Below are positions 49,306-61,235 of a DNA stretch of 64,000 nucleotides, one piece after another (position 1 is the first letter of the stretch; every line of letters starts with the position of its first letter). The notes beneath the pieces were generated by a model that saw only the letters and a list, made by a program, of their open reading frames with translations, had not been told where the DNA came from and searched no databases. This stretch comes from Amaurobius ferox (lineage: Eukaryota; Arthropoda; Arachnida; Araneae; Amaurobiidae): the NCBI GenBank assembly GCA_951213105.1, contig OX578146.1:110442195-110506194 (forward strand). Direction: 5' to 3'. Made by a program: the position numbers and the translations under genes.

Positions 49306-49408
49306 ATATATTTGTAAATGTGTACAAGGGCAGCTTAGCGTCATGTTTGCATATTTTACGTATGAGAAATTTTTTTCATGTAGCTATCTCAGAATACTTT
49401 ACATTTGT

Positions 49409-49413
<5 letters not shown>

Positions 49414-49500
<87 letters not shown>
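49414..49500. repeat. (TA)n microsatellite
   Basis: TA run of about 87 bp. Confidence 0.95.
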
Positions 49501-49501
<1 letters not shown>

Positions 49502-49587
49502 CGTTCTACAGTGTAGATTTAGAAAACATAAAATTAGTATGGATAGTAGAGAACATTTTTTGAATGAACTCAAAGGAGTAAGCAGAT

Positions 49588-49929
49588 TTAGACATAGTTT
49601 ATTGTCCGTTTACTCCGAGCCAGGTCAATTGCTGATTTCCTGGCCGCAGACTCCAGAAAAAAGATTAGCTCAGTCTCATCAACAGTTCCGCGGGCAGCCG
49701 TGGCACTTTCATTTGATGGAGGCACCAATTGGCAGAACGTGCTCTGTTGTGGCAAGAGCGGATGTTGGCCCCTGGAAATAAATTGCTGGATTGGTAGAAG
49801 AGAGAATGCAGCTGTGAATGAGGATGTGGGCTCAACTTTGAATGAAATGGGATCCAGAAAGACACTTGTAAATCTCATTTTACGTTCAAAACATGATATG
49901 TCGTGTGTGATATTTATTATAACAGACAT
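49588..49929 (-). CDS. Unassigned 113-codon open frame
   Basis: A minus-strand frame from ATG at 49929, in a locally GC-richer stretch (49600-49910). The peptide (for example LDPISFKVEPTSSFTAAFSL) has no motif I recognise, and the plus strand is also partly open. Could be a fragment of an exon, a processed transcript or a transposon. No promoter, intron or domain evidence. Confidence 0.2.
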   Translation of the reverse strand: MSVIINITHDISCFERKMRFTSVFLDPISFKVEPTSSFTAAFSLLPIQQFISRGQHPLLPQQSTFCQLVPPSNESATAARGTVDETELIFFLESAARKSAIDLARSKRTINYV

Positions 49930-49936
49930 ATATTAA

Positions 49937-50195
49937 AGGTGCGACAGCTCAGTGGTGAGCGCGCGGGAATCGCAGTCGACCGACCCGAGTTCGGCCCAAA
50001 CTGTCGCCGTGTTCACGCTGAGTACGGACACGTTAAATATGTGAGTCCGTAAGTCATTTCCGAGAGGTTGGTGGTAGAGGAATGAGAGTACGTCGCATAA
50101 ATTCCTATCCGCTGGGTTCCGGTCTAAATTGGGTGGCACTTCCCGGCCGTACCTCACACCGTCGAATAGGTCGTACGGTCTGGGTTGAAGAAGAA
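49937..50195 (+). mobile_element. tRNA-derived SINE
   Basis: The head has box A-like GCTCAGTGGTGAGCGCG and a box B-like CCGAGTTCGGCCC. A GC-rich body of about 170 bp follows, then the tail AGGTCGTACGGTCTGGGTTG and an AAGAAG run. The tail matches the SINE at 1378-1638 and the fragments at 14.6 and 25.7 kb. Confidence 0.7.
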
Positions 50196-50417
50196 CCGAC
50201 ATATTAGTCCAGTGAAAACTGTATATGGCGAACTTTTACGGGACTTCGGTAAAAAGGTCCTTGAGTATGAGTATCGTCCAATACGCTTATGTCGAAGCGC
50301 AAAGCAGTGAAGCCTATGTCTACTGTTATTGTATCCAATTAAATAGTAAAGCATCTAAATTCCTCAATGTTTTCATTAATTCGACAATCTAGAAAATTAA
50401 CTATGTACAAACCTCTT

Positions 50418-50495
50418 AATACCAAACTTGGATCGAACCTCGGATTTTCGTACTTGCCAGATGATGGCCTAAAGATTGAACTACTGTGACAGGAT
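50418..50495 (-). mobile_element. tRNA-like SINE head
   Basis: The minus strand shows CAGTAGTTCAATCTTTAGGC (box A region) and GAGGTTCGATCCAAG (box B), correctly spaced. A poly-C tract lies upstream of it at 50520-50531. Confidence 0.45.
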
Positions 50496-53221
50496 TCTGA
50501 CTTCTCGTTAAAGTGGATTCCCCCCCCCCCTCCACTGAAGTCAGATCGGAATGCAACTGTCACTTTCGTATTTTATGAATATTTTTTATTTATATCCAGA
50601 CTATCATCCTGTGTATTCGTGATGTTCAAGCTGGTGCCATAATTCACAGGGTCCACTGAAATTTCGCAATAGGGTCTTTTTATTATCCCTATAATCAAAG
50701 TTTTAACTTCTTTGTCGAAGTAGAACCATAAACACAATAAAGCTTTCGGAGAATAGCCTTCTAAAAACGTAAAGATTTTTCAAAATCCCTTAAAATAATT
50801 TCATTGCATGCTTCTACGCATATACTAATCATTTATTTTTCTTACAACATTTTTAATATTAAAGAATAAATTCCTGATTACATGGGAAATTACATTTACA
50901 CTATGAAAATTTGCATAATTACTAATTACTATTGCACAATTTTCTGCCTTATTTAAAGCATTTTTGTAATGGGAACTATGTGTCTGCAACAAACAGTTTA
51001 AATTTTTTTTTATTGTTCACTTTTTTTTTTTAAATCGCCCTGTGTAGGGAAATATTGCAATAAAGATTTGAATTGAAATTCGAACTTTTAATGGATGTGT
51101 ACATTTTGAGCACATTGGGAATACGAATCAACTATTTTTAGCTTGGCGTCTGTGTGTATGCATTTGTGGCCTGAACCAGCTATATGTTGCGTTTATTTTA
51201 ATTTGTGCTTAAATGTGGGATGAGTACGATAACTTAAGAAGAAATACACCTACCGATATCAAAGTTTAAGTGTATATATTATTTAAAGAACTAGGATTAG
51301 GTATAGTTTTCAGTAAATCTTATGATAACAACTGAATTGGAATAAAAATTCCACATTTTTAAATTTTTCGAATAAAATTCAAGTTTTCAGACTTTTTCCA
51401 CTACTTATAAGCTTCCCGTGTATGCAAATGTTTTTATTTCTATGTAATATTTTTTATAGTTTACTAATCTTTGGGCCTTTTTACAAAATGAATTTTATTA
51501 GTTAAAAGGTTCATTATAGTATAAAACTTAATTCTATTACTTTGAAGTTATCTTATTAGCCTAGTTTCCTCTTTAGATTCTCGTGCAGGACTACTTTCTC
51601 CACGCAACTAGCATTTTCACTCGCAAATTATATTTATTTTTCTCTTTTGATATTTCATATAATTTATGCATAGGGTTTTATAATATATTCATTTCTATGT
51701 TTCTCTTTACTCTTCTATATTTCCGATACCATATTCTTAAGCAGAATCAAAAGACTTCGTGTATAAACAAAATTGCTGTTTACGTACTCAAGGGAAACTG
51801 AAAAGCGAAATATACTTATTCACGTTTTGAATAATTAAGATCATTTCATGCATATTTAATACTTACCGATTGAAACATTGATAGTATGTTTGCTGCAAAC
51901 AATCTTTTAGAAGGAAATTGCTATTCCTTCGTTTTAATTTGAACGATTTTCTCGAATATTTTGAAAAGTAAATTAGTCCGTTTTTACTTTCCCTATATTT
52001 CAAAGTATGGAGAAATCTTCTGTAACTCATCGATATATTTAGAAAAGTTAACTCTCGAAGATAATTACTCACATAAAAAAAATTGATATTTATACTTGAC
52101 ATATTGAAGTAAGAATATTAAAACATGTGAACATATAAAAGTTAATATCATGCTTTTAATTACATTTGTGAATCAACTTTGTTGAAGCTATCACGGAATT
52201 ACTAAATCTTGTGAATATGTACAATTTGATTTCTTAATTGTAAAGGCGAGTCGAATTTGTTTTATCTCAACTATATTACTTAAACATGCAAATATATATA
52301 ATATTTGTTTTTATGTTTTGCGCTCTTAATTATATTCGCAATTCATATTTTAAGCTACCACGGAATTACTTTATTTTTTAAACATGTGAATGTGTAAAAT
52401 TCAATTTCATGTTCTTAATGATATTGCCAGCCAACTTTTAGGATCTACCACTAAATTATTAAAATAGGTCAAAGCTACCATCTTTGACCTACTTTAGTAA
52501 GAATAAGCAGATATTGCTAGTCTAGAATAAGCAGACATATATTGCTATTTTCTGAGGTGGAGATAAGGACAAACCGTCACAGGAGCTCCGTAACGAAGCT
52601 TCTTGGTTCTCGACTTAATTATTTTGAAGCCATTATAGAATTATCCGAATTTCCTCTACAAAAAGAAAAATGCCTTTACCATGCATAGTAATGTATAAGA
52701 AAAATATTGGAATCAGTAGTAAATTAAAATTAAAGTTTAAATAGATTTATACGTTTTGAACACTCTGGAAAACTAATCTACTTTACTTTCCGCTTAGGGA
52801 AAAAACTAACCTAACTGTAACTACTACTAAACTAATCGACTAGAAAACTAATTTACTACTATGCGTAAGGGTGTGTGCGGGTGGGTGGGGGGTGGACTGT
52901 GTGTTTGTCTGTGCAATATAAGTATCTACTCTAACTCAATATAACTATCTGCCGAGATTTTATGAAAATTAACTGTCTGAAATTTTCTGTAGAACTGGCC
53001 TTTAGATTTTAAATTCCTCGCAAAAATCAACAAATTCTTCACAGACAATCTTCACAAAAAATTTTAAGGAGTTAATATTTTGGTAACAGCAGTCGCCAAA
53101 CAAAAAGCAAGTTTATCAAAAACATTATAAATGTAATCTAACTTAAAATGTGTATTCACAGTTTATGTGATATTATGGGCAATGGAACAAATGTATGCCA
53201 ATTATAGAATAGAATATTGTT

Positions 53222-53388
53222 AATATCATTAATAGAATAAATAGTAACATTATTATAATATCATTAATAGAATAAATAGTAACATTATTATAATATCATT
53301 AATAGAATAAATAGTAACATTATTATAATATCATTAATAGAATAAATAGTAACATCATTAATAATAATATCATTAATAGAATAAATAT
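53222..53388. repeat. AT-rich minisatellite, unit about 36 bp
   Basis: About four to five copies of a unit containing ATCATTAATAGAATAAATAG and TAACATTATTATA; the last copies are partial. Confidence 0.85.
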
Positions 53389-53910
53389 ATCTCATTTATG
53401 TTAAAATAAAAAACAAAAGAGAAAGAAACAAATTTGAGTATGAACGGAACGTTTAATTCTGCCCACATAATATAATATTTCACAAAGAATTATAAAAAAG
53501 AAAAGGATATAATACAAATATATTAATACAAAACAGATACAATTTCTAAACAAAATACTTTGTTACAGTTTCTAAAATAGTTGTTTTCAACAATATTCTC
53601 ATGTTAAAACAACTAGCTAAAATATAAATGATGATTTATCTTACTATCCTAGCAGTGGGCGATTTTCTTAAAAAAATAAAATGTATTTTTTAAGCAGATT
53701 ATTCTTCAGCAAAGAAAATTTCATTTCATTTCAATCAATTATTAATTCTTTGCTTTTCTAAATGGAGAGAGAGTATGCATAAATATAAATTATGCATTCA
53801 AGTAAACCCATTACATTCAAAACCAACTTATAAATATGTAAGCATGACTTACATTTATCCTATCATATTTAAAAGGCTTTCAATAACACATTGCAGCCCG
53901 AGGATAGCGT

Positions 53911-53975
53911 GTAACACATTGATAATGCCGAAATGATTGTGTAACACATTGTATAATGACGATACAATGTGTTAC
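53911..53975. repeat. Hairpin-forming GTAACACATT repeats
   Basis: GTAACACATTGTAT (53941-53954) and its exact inverse ATACAATGTGTTAC (53962-53975) flank a 7-nt loop; a third GTAACACATT lies at 53911. Confidence 0.75.
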
Positions 53976-54990
53976 ATGATGAAATGCATAAGCTTTAAAA
54001 AATTATAAATTAGTACCCATTCTAATACCCATTGCTTCCATTCATAAAAGCATTCTGTTTAGATTCCAAATTCTCTTCGCCCTAACCCCTGAAGAACACA
54101 TTTTATTTTGAACTTATTTGGCTTGCAGCGTATTAATAGCAGCGTTAATGTTCTAATACATGTATTTAATTATTAATCATTATTATTAATATTCCAATAC
54201 ATATATTCTAAAACATCTATACAAAACAAAAGTTACACTCTAAATAATTATAAAGTGAAAAATATAAATGTGCTCCAAGAATTTCTGTAATTTTAACTTT
54301 CACATATAGATTTCATATTTTTCCTTAATTATTTATACATGGTTCTTACGAAATGTTTTAAACCAAATAATCTTGTAAGGAAAGGCTCATGCATGTATAC
54401 GTTAGGCCTATCTACAGTAATGGAGCAATACCCAATAGAATGAAAGGGATTGCAGCTTCCTTAACGGAGAATTTAAAAAGTTGTGATGACGAACTCGGTA
54501 ACAAAGCGAGATAGACGAAAACAGGCGAAGTTGTGAGCACTGAAATTTTTTATTCGAGCAATCATGGTCACTTTACTGTAGATAGAGATACTTAGATATA
54601 CACACTTTACAGACATATACATACTTTGCTGTAGTTAAAGATAGATAGAGATACTTAAGGGCCTTTCCTTACAAAGTTATTGGAGTGTTTAAGGGCTCTT
54701 TTAAGAACTTTACATATTTATTTCACAAAACAATAGATAAACTCTAAATAACTAATAAAGATGAAAATATAAAGGTTCTCCAATAACCTATATAATTTTA
54801 ACTTTTACTTTTAACGTTTAGACTTTTTTTTTTATTAATTATATAAGAAGGGCGATTATCAAAGTGAAGAATAGGACATTTTCCACACAACAATTCAGGT
54901 TTAATATTATATACAATTTTTTTAAATCTATATTTTATGTATATGACACTTAGCTTGCAGAGTCCAATTCGACTTTGAGCTTGCAATTTC

Positions 54991-55330
54991 GTTCCAATAG
55001 CTCAACGGTGACAGCGTCGGCTGGCCAGTTCGGAGATCCAAGGTTCGATTCCCGGTTGGGACAGCTAGGCTCTTTACAATGACGCCGCTCGAACAAATCA
55101 ACCCAGTAGGTTAGTGAAAAGATGTCGGAGGTATGAAAGTGACCCTAGTACTACTAGTACGGATTCAGTGGACTCTGAAAGATTGAGCGTCGATTTTAAA
55201 TTGAGAGGATAACGACTACGCAGGATACTAATCTGGGTAAAAATACTAATCTGGGTCTCAGAATACTAATCTGGGTCTCAGGAGGCTAACCTGAGGTAAA
55301 AATAGCAGGAGGTGGTTAGTCAGACTGTCA
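54991..55330 (+). mobile_element. tRNA-headed SINE, first of a pair
   Basis: The tRNA-like head at 54991-55063 has TAGCTCAACGGTGACAGC (box A) and AGGTTCGATTCCCGG (box B). A body with CTAATCTGGG repeats (55222-55300) follows. The head and the preceding GAGCTTGCAATTTCG are shared with 55583-55668. Confidence 0.6.
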
Positions 55331-55365
55331 GTTGTCCGTCAATCTGACATTAGAGGGTGGAGAAT

Positions 55366-55370
55366 GCATA

Positions 55371-55418
<48 letters not shown>

Positions 55419-55474
55419 ATATATAAATATATATACTCGTATATATATATATATATATTTATATAATATATATT

Positions 55475-55558
<84 letters not shown>
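55366..55558. repeat. (TA)n microsatellite array
   Basis: Two long TA arrays interrupted around 55410-55470 by TTTATATAATATATA variants and ACTCG. Confidence 0.95.
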
Positions 55559-55561
<3 letters not shown>

Positions 55562-55596
55562 TAGAGTCCACTTCTACGATAAGAGCTTGCAATTTC

Positions 55597-55668
55597 GTCC
55601 CAGTAGCTCAACGGTAGAGCATCGGATTGTCAGTTCGGAGATCTAGGGTTCGATTCCCGGTTGGGACA
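55597..55668 (+). tRNA. tRNA-Asp-like sequence (GTC anticodon), probably SINE-related
   Basis: A 72-nt sequence that folds as a tRNA: acceptor arms GTCCCAG and TTGGGAC (six Watson-Crick pairs plus one G-T), D stem GCTC/GAGC, anticodon loop TTGTCAG giving GTC (Asp), and T arm GGGTTCGATTCCC. The anticodon stem depends on wobble pairs. A closely related, more decayed copy with the same upstream phrase and the same downstream GGCTCTTTACAA lies 606 bp upstream. This suggests a SINE head or a duplicated tRNA pseudogene rather than a working gene. Confidence 0.4.
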
Positions 55669-55877
55669 GCAAGGCTCTTTACAAGCTAAACTGCGTAATG
55701 TACTTGCTATCCAAGCGAAATAAGAACAGATAGATTTTTAATAATGCAAAATAATAATTATAGCATGGTTATGCACGAAAAGTGTGAGTACTTTGTATAG
55801 AAAAGTTAATTATTACAATAAATATGTTTAACTTTGAGCAAAGGCTTTTGTTTCAGGTAATTACTGTCCATATATTC

Positions 55878-56877
55878 GTAGTATAATGTATAGGGAAAGT
55901 ACTGTGACGAGATCGAAAGTATTTAAATTCGAGTTTTCGACGGAAGAGCACTTTTCAAGCATCCATGAACTCGAATGGAACTTTTTTGAAGTGATGTGAG
56001 TGTGTGTCCGTGAGTCTGAGGATGCAATATCTCATGAACGAATGGAGCGTTTGGAACGAAATTTGGTTCATGTATTATAATACTGAAATCCTATAGATTT
56101 GAGACTTAATTGAATATTCGAAAGATCCCCTAAATTTTCGAATGAAATTTAAAAAAAATCATTAAAAAAATAGAACTTTCAATAATGTTACATAAATTAT
56201 TTTTTCTCTTGTAATTTTTCGTCAGAAAACGAATGATACTAAACTTTAGAAAGCTAGCATAAAATGTTCTCGAGATATTGTAAGTTAAAGGGAGAAAAAA
56301 TTATATAAAATTATAAATGTATTAACTATTGTAAAAATATGTTCACTTTTTATATGTAATATTATACGACAAATTTGAACATCATTCTCGTGCATCATGT
56401 TCGTTCCATTCACGACAGAATATACTTTAGGTAATAGTTTTGCATTTTGATGCTTAACAATTCGCCAATAGTCATTTATATATAAATATGTTCTTCTCTC
56501 CGTTTGTCTGTAACGATTGGCTAATTTTGCGAAATATCACCAATGTAGCGATATTTCACCTCAGATTGATGAAAATATTGTCAAAATTGCAAAAATGACG
56601 CTCAATTAATGAAAATAACGCCAAATTGATGAATTCATCATTAAAATATTTTTAAATATGAACTTATTGCTTATTGCGAATGCTATTATTATTGATAATT
56701 GGCAATTTGTAATTGCGCCAAATATAAGTTAATTGGGTACTTCGAAATAGTTTTACATGTTGTCATCCGGAAAAGCGCCATATGTACAATCCGACGTTAA
56801 AAATATTGTACTGCTGATCTTACACATCATTTCTTCATTGCATTATAATAGGGAAAGTCGTATGCTGCCCACATCAA
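55878..56877 (-). mobile_element. Hairpin/microsatellite element, copy 5
   Basis: Reverse orientation, about 1 kb. TATAGGGAAAGTACTGTGAC, a short GTGTGTG tract near 56000, CTCGAGATATTGTAA, and the end GTATGCTGCCCACATCAAA. The hairpin's outer arm and the long dinucleotide tract are lost. Confidence 0.75.
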
Positions 56878-57036
56878 ATTTTTTTTATGACAAAACCACT
56901 CCCACTATGCTAAAATTAATCGTTGGAAAGGTATTAATTTCCTCTAACTTTGACGGTTTGGCATTTTAATAGTCACTAAACCGCTAAATATAAAAGGAAA
57001 TTGTTTAAAAATTTCTTTGTTTGCCTGTAAATTTTC

Positions 57037-58266
57037 AACAAGAAAGATCAATCATGCTTAAAGCATTGATTATGAAACACTTTCCAACTTCAATGCAATT
57101 TTATTTTAAAAAGTCGAAAATGCAATACATTCCTCGGTAATATTTTAAAACTTATCACAATACTACATTGATTTATTATATTTGAAAACTTAAACCTTCA
57201 TTGAAAAAAATGAACTTCATTCAAATAACGGCATTGAAATATAAATTGCGTGGTTTAAATATCTCTAAAATGCAATACATTCCACGGTAATATTTTTAAA
57301 TCTATCATAATACTACGATAATTTATTATATTTGAAAACTTCATCGAAAACAACTGAAATTCATTCAAATGACGTCATAAAAAAAATAACACGCCTGGAT
57401 CTCTCTATAAAAGCAGGATTTCATTCATAACTTTCTCCATTTCATTCATCACAATACTATAATAATTTATTTTATTTAAAAATTAAGACCATGGAGCTAC
57501 AATTCATAAACTTTATGCTTAAAACTTCATCGAAAAAAATCGTCCTTCTGTTTATAAAATCAATTAATATTTCATTCATATCAGCCATGCAGACTCCATG
57601 GACTGAATTATTTTGTGTTAAAAAAATACAGTAATTCTAATACAACTCTTTCTACATATTTTGCTGTTTACATTTTACATAGGTGAAAATAGGCTTAGTT
57701 GTAGAAATAATCAAATTTGAAAGAGAATTTAAACTCAAATATATTGTCATTGTGTTGTTTTAATATGTAGATGCACAGAATTTAAGCAGATATAAAGTAG
57801 TTTTAGGATGGATACAACACTCAATATGAATTAAAAAGAAGTTTAAAAAATCACGAATTTGAAACAAGATGGATGCCATATATCATTTTGAAGTGGGTCA
57901 TGTGATCGTTTCATATCATTGTCACGTGATCGTTTCATATAAGATGTGTAATTATTATTTTAATTTTTATTTAAAAAACTACTGAATATATTTCGCTGAA
58001 TTTTTTTTTTATATATTTTATGGAACAATTTGACTATTACCTAAATTTTTCGAAGCAATTTGTGAATTTTAAATCCGCTTAAAAAATGTTAGAAAAATTA
58101 GGTCCCATAGGGCTCAATGTATTCCATTTTTTCAACCCGGGTTCAATCTAAAACTAATTGGGTGATATTATTCATTTATATTCCCATAGGTCCTATAGAC
58201 CGTCTGAACAACATACTAAAATTTCATTTTGATTAAGTCATTTTTAAGGCAGTTATCGTGCTAACG

Positions 58267-58300
<34 letters not shown>

Positions 58301-58349
58301 ATGAACAAAGTCATAAACACTTTTCAACTTTGTTGTAAAGTGTTAAAAA
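57037..58349 (-). mobile_element. 1.3-kb element, left arm of the giant palindrome
   Basis: From AACAAGAAAGATCAATCATG to the terminal hairpin and TGTTAAAAA, with a long (CAGA)n tract at 58265-58300. An inverted copy of nearly identical length follows after 123 bp. No coding capacity. Confidence 0.85.
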
Positions 58350-58472
58350 TGAGTAATTATTTCTACATTTCATTTCACTTTTGAATGTTAATACTACTAA
58401 TTTAGGTACTTCATCTTTTACCTTTTCATTTGGTAAAGTATGTTATGATTTTATTTTCATTTCACATCTTCA

Positions 58473-59790
58473 TTTTTAACACTTTACAACAAAGTTGAAA
58501 AGTGTTTATGACTTTGTTCATTCTGTATGTCTGTCTGTCTGTCTGTCTGTCTGTCCGTTAGCACGATAACTGCCGTAAAAATGACTTAATCAAAATGAAA
58601 TTTTAGTATGTTATTCAGACGGTTTATAGGACCTATGGGAATATAAATGAATAATATCACCCAATTAGTTTTGGATTGAACCCGGGTTGAAAAAATGGAA
58701 TACATTGAGCCGTATGGGACCTAATTTTTCAAGCATTTTTTAAGCGGATTTAAAATTCACAAATTGCTTCGAAAATTTTAGGCAATATTCAAATTGTTCC
58801 ATAAAATATGTAAAAAAAAATCAGCGAAATATATTCAGTTGTTTTTTAAATAAAAATTAAAATAATAATAACACCTCTTATATTAAGCGATCACGTGTCC
58901 ATGATATGAAACGATCACATGACCCACTTCAAAATGATATATGGCATCCATCTTGTGTCAAAATCGTGATTTTTAAAGTTCTTTTTAATTCATATTGAGT
59001 GTTGTATCCGTCCTAAAATTACTTTATTTTTGCCTAAATTCTGTGCATCTACATACTGAAACAACGCAATGACAATATATTTCTGTTTAAATGCTCTTCC
59101 AAATTTGATTATTTCTACTATTAAGCCTATTTTTCACCTATGTAAAATGTAAACAGCAAAATATGTAGAATGAGTTGTATTAGAATCGCTGTAATTCTTT
59201 AACACAAAATCATTTAGTCCATGGAGTCTGCTTAGTTGATATGAATGAAATATTCATTGATTTTAGAAAGAGAAGGACGATATTTTTCGCTGAAGTTTTA
59301 CGCATAGAGATTACTTACTTGTAGCTCAATGGTCTTAATTTTTAAATAAAATAAATTATTATAGTATTGTGATGAATGACATGAATGGGGGAATTATTTA
59401 TGAATGAAATGTCGCTTTTATAGAGAGAGCAAGGCGTGTTATTTTTTTATGACGTCATTTGAATGAATTTCAGTTGTTTTCGATGAAGTTTTCAAATATA
59501 ATAAATTATCGTAGTATTATGATAATTCTAAAATTATTACCGAGGAATGTATCACATTTTAGATATATTTAAACCAGGCAATTTATACTTTAATGCCGTC
59601 ATTTGAATGAAGTTAATTTTTTTCGATGAAGGTTTAAGGTTTCAAATATAATAAATTAATGTAGTATTGTGATAAGTTTTAAAATATTATCGAGGAATGT
59701 ATTGCATTTTAGACATGTTTAAATAAAATTGCATTGAAGTTGGAAAGTGTTTCATAATCAATGCTTTAAACATGATTGATCTTTCTTGTT
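58473..59790 (+). mobile_element. 1.3-kb element, right arm of the giant palindrome
   Basis: From TTTTTAACACTTTACAACAA through (TCTG)n at 58524-58556 to GATTGATCTTTCTTGTT. It pairs with 57037-58349. Ends 767 bp before the Ig2a exon at 60557. Confidence 0.85.
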
Positions 59791-60556
59791 TTAATTTAGC
59801 TCTAGAATTCTTAGTTTTCTTCCCCCAATGCGTTTCTGCATTATTATATATTCTGCATTGTATGTTCTTTTAGTATGTTTTTTTTTCTGGGTGTAGGCTT
59901 TAATTATTAGTAGAGTTTTGCCAGAATATTTTTGCAGATTACAATAATTTATTTTGAATAATTTTGTATTACAAATTGTGTTATTTTCATGCAGTTTTTA
60001 TGTTCATGCATTTCAAGCTATGTGTATCTTCCCCTTCAAACGTGTACATTTTATTGTTCTTGCATTTCGTTTCTTTCCTGCTAATTTCTTTCATTTTTGC
60101 ATTATGCTTTGCTTTATTCTCTTCTCTCTGTATGTTTTTATTGTTTTTTCTCTGCTGGTGTTCTAACGATAACCATTAGACAAGAATATGTCCTATATAC
60201 TTTATTCAAAGCTAATGGTATAGGAAACACCGTATAAACCGCCGTTAGGCTATGTAGTCCCTAAATTACGCTACCATTAATTCCAAATAAAAATGTTTAC
60301 ATGAAGATCCAGCAATTTCATCAAAATCAATCGATTTCTAAAATAAATATTATATTAAAATTGTACTCATATTTTTCCATATTTCTATTTTTGAAAATGT
60401 TCTAAATTCATATTAAAAAAAAATGTTACTATGGTAACCATTATAAACATAATGACCGTACAAAAATAAAGCGGAGTAAATAAGCAGTTTGGGGAAAGCC
60501 GATAGAGCATTTTCATATCTTATATGAGGTTACAAATTTATTAAATTGTTTTTCAG

Positions 60557-60676
60557 CTCCTCCAAAGTGGACGAAAGAGCCACAAGATGCATCCGTTGGT
60601 CTCGAAGGAAGAATTAGTCTTGACTGCGAAGTAAGGGGTCATCCACTACCAAGGATATCCTGGTTCAAATATATTG
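60557..60676 (+). CDS. sDscam: Dscam-like Ig2 domain, first-half exon (cassette B)
   Basis: Exon of 120 nt, the same length and phase (1 to 1) as the cassette A exon at 883-1002. Acceptor TTTTTCAG ends at 60556; donor GTAAGT starts at 60677. The peptide begins PPKWTKEPQD, with strand-B cysteine in RISLDC, the GHPLPRISWF segment carrying the core tryptophan, and ends at YI. By my hand alignment it matches the cassette A half-domain at 14 of 40 positions, nearly all framework residues (PPKW, EP, D, S, L, C, G, P, P, W). It should join an Ig2b exon downstream, but none is visible before base 64000. In cassette A the corresponding spacing is 2.6 kb, so the partner exon probably lies just beyond the window. 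Confidence 0.9.
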
Positions 60677-60774
60677 GTAAGTTTTTAGTCAAAGTTTCAA
60701 ATATTATCTAATTAATTGTCAAGCAGCACATTTAATTAAGTATATGTACACTGAGACCACTTAAAAAGGGTTGG

Positions 60775-61235
60775 TCTTTCTCGAACTCTCAGTCACACAT
60801 CGAGGCATGGAGCTAACAAGTTGCAGGCACCTTTCTGCAGAGATGGCCATTCACACATCTTGCGGTGTGGACCATATTTATGTTGCATTGAATAGTGGCG
60901 TCATGGACCATAAGCTTGTTTCCATTATGTCCCGCAGATGCTCAAAGGGGTTTATGCCGGATACTCGTAAGGCAGATCATGATGGCAGTCATGGTAGAGA
61001 AATCGGCGGAGTGTTCCTCCATCCACCTCCTAGCAACCAAAGACTGGTGACATGTTGCATTATCTTGTTGAATCACGCCATAACCATCATGATGCTCGAT
61101 AGTCATGAAGAAGTATGTACAGGTGATCTACTTTAATGTCAACTTAAACCTGTCAGCGATTTTTCCAGAAGGACCAGAGGACCACACAAACATACCACCC
61201 ACATGAACATACCCCCACGTACTTCATGTGGTTTG
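60775..61235 (-). pseudogene. Tc1-like transposase C-terminal fragment
   Basis: The minus strand reads GGMFMWVVCL near 61210, then EKSLTGLS, GYGVIQQDNATCHQS (second catalytic aspartate), VARRWMEEHSADFSTM, KPLxASAGHN (the former PFEHLWD region) and, in a third frame, SSMPRCVTESSRKTNP. This order is that of Tc1-family transposases. Several frameshifts and stops disable it; the PxSPDxNP motif is lost to a frame change. The N-terminal DNA-binding region is absent here. It starts only about 100 bp after the Ig2a donor site. Confidence 0.75.

Larger units (their letters stand above)
19403..60556 (+). other. Intron between Ig1 and Ig2a of cassette B (41 kb)
   Basis: GT at 19403 (GTAAGC) and AG at 60555-60556. 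Phases are compatible: G at 19402 plus CT at 60557 gives alanine, as expected for AIK-A-PPKW. Almost all of it is repeats and dead transposons, listed separately. Stretches where I see neither gene nor recognised element include about 22200-22740, 22800-25600, 26300-27580, 31300-32580, 33500-35100, 36300-36870, 37920-39580, 50600-53200 and 53400-54980. Another complete cassette inside the intron is not seen, but short signal exons could be missed. Confidence 0.65.

Noticed and set aside
55597..55668. A functional tRNA-Asp gene
   Set aside because: It folds acceptably, but a decayed duplicate with the same flanks lies 606 bp upstream and the anticodon stem relies on wobble pairs, so it is kept only at low confidence.
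59954..60179. Two overlapping frames rich in F, L and S
   Set aside because: T-rich sequence gives hydrophobic translations in any frame. There is no signal, domain or splice support.
60771..61136. A 121-codon plus-strand frame
   Set aside because: It is the antisense of the Tc1-like transposase relic, which reads sensibly on the minus strand.
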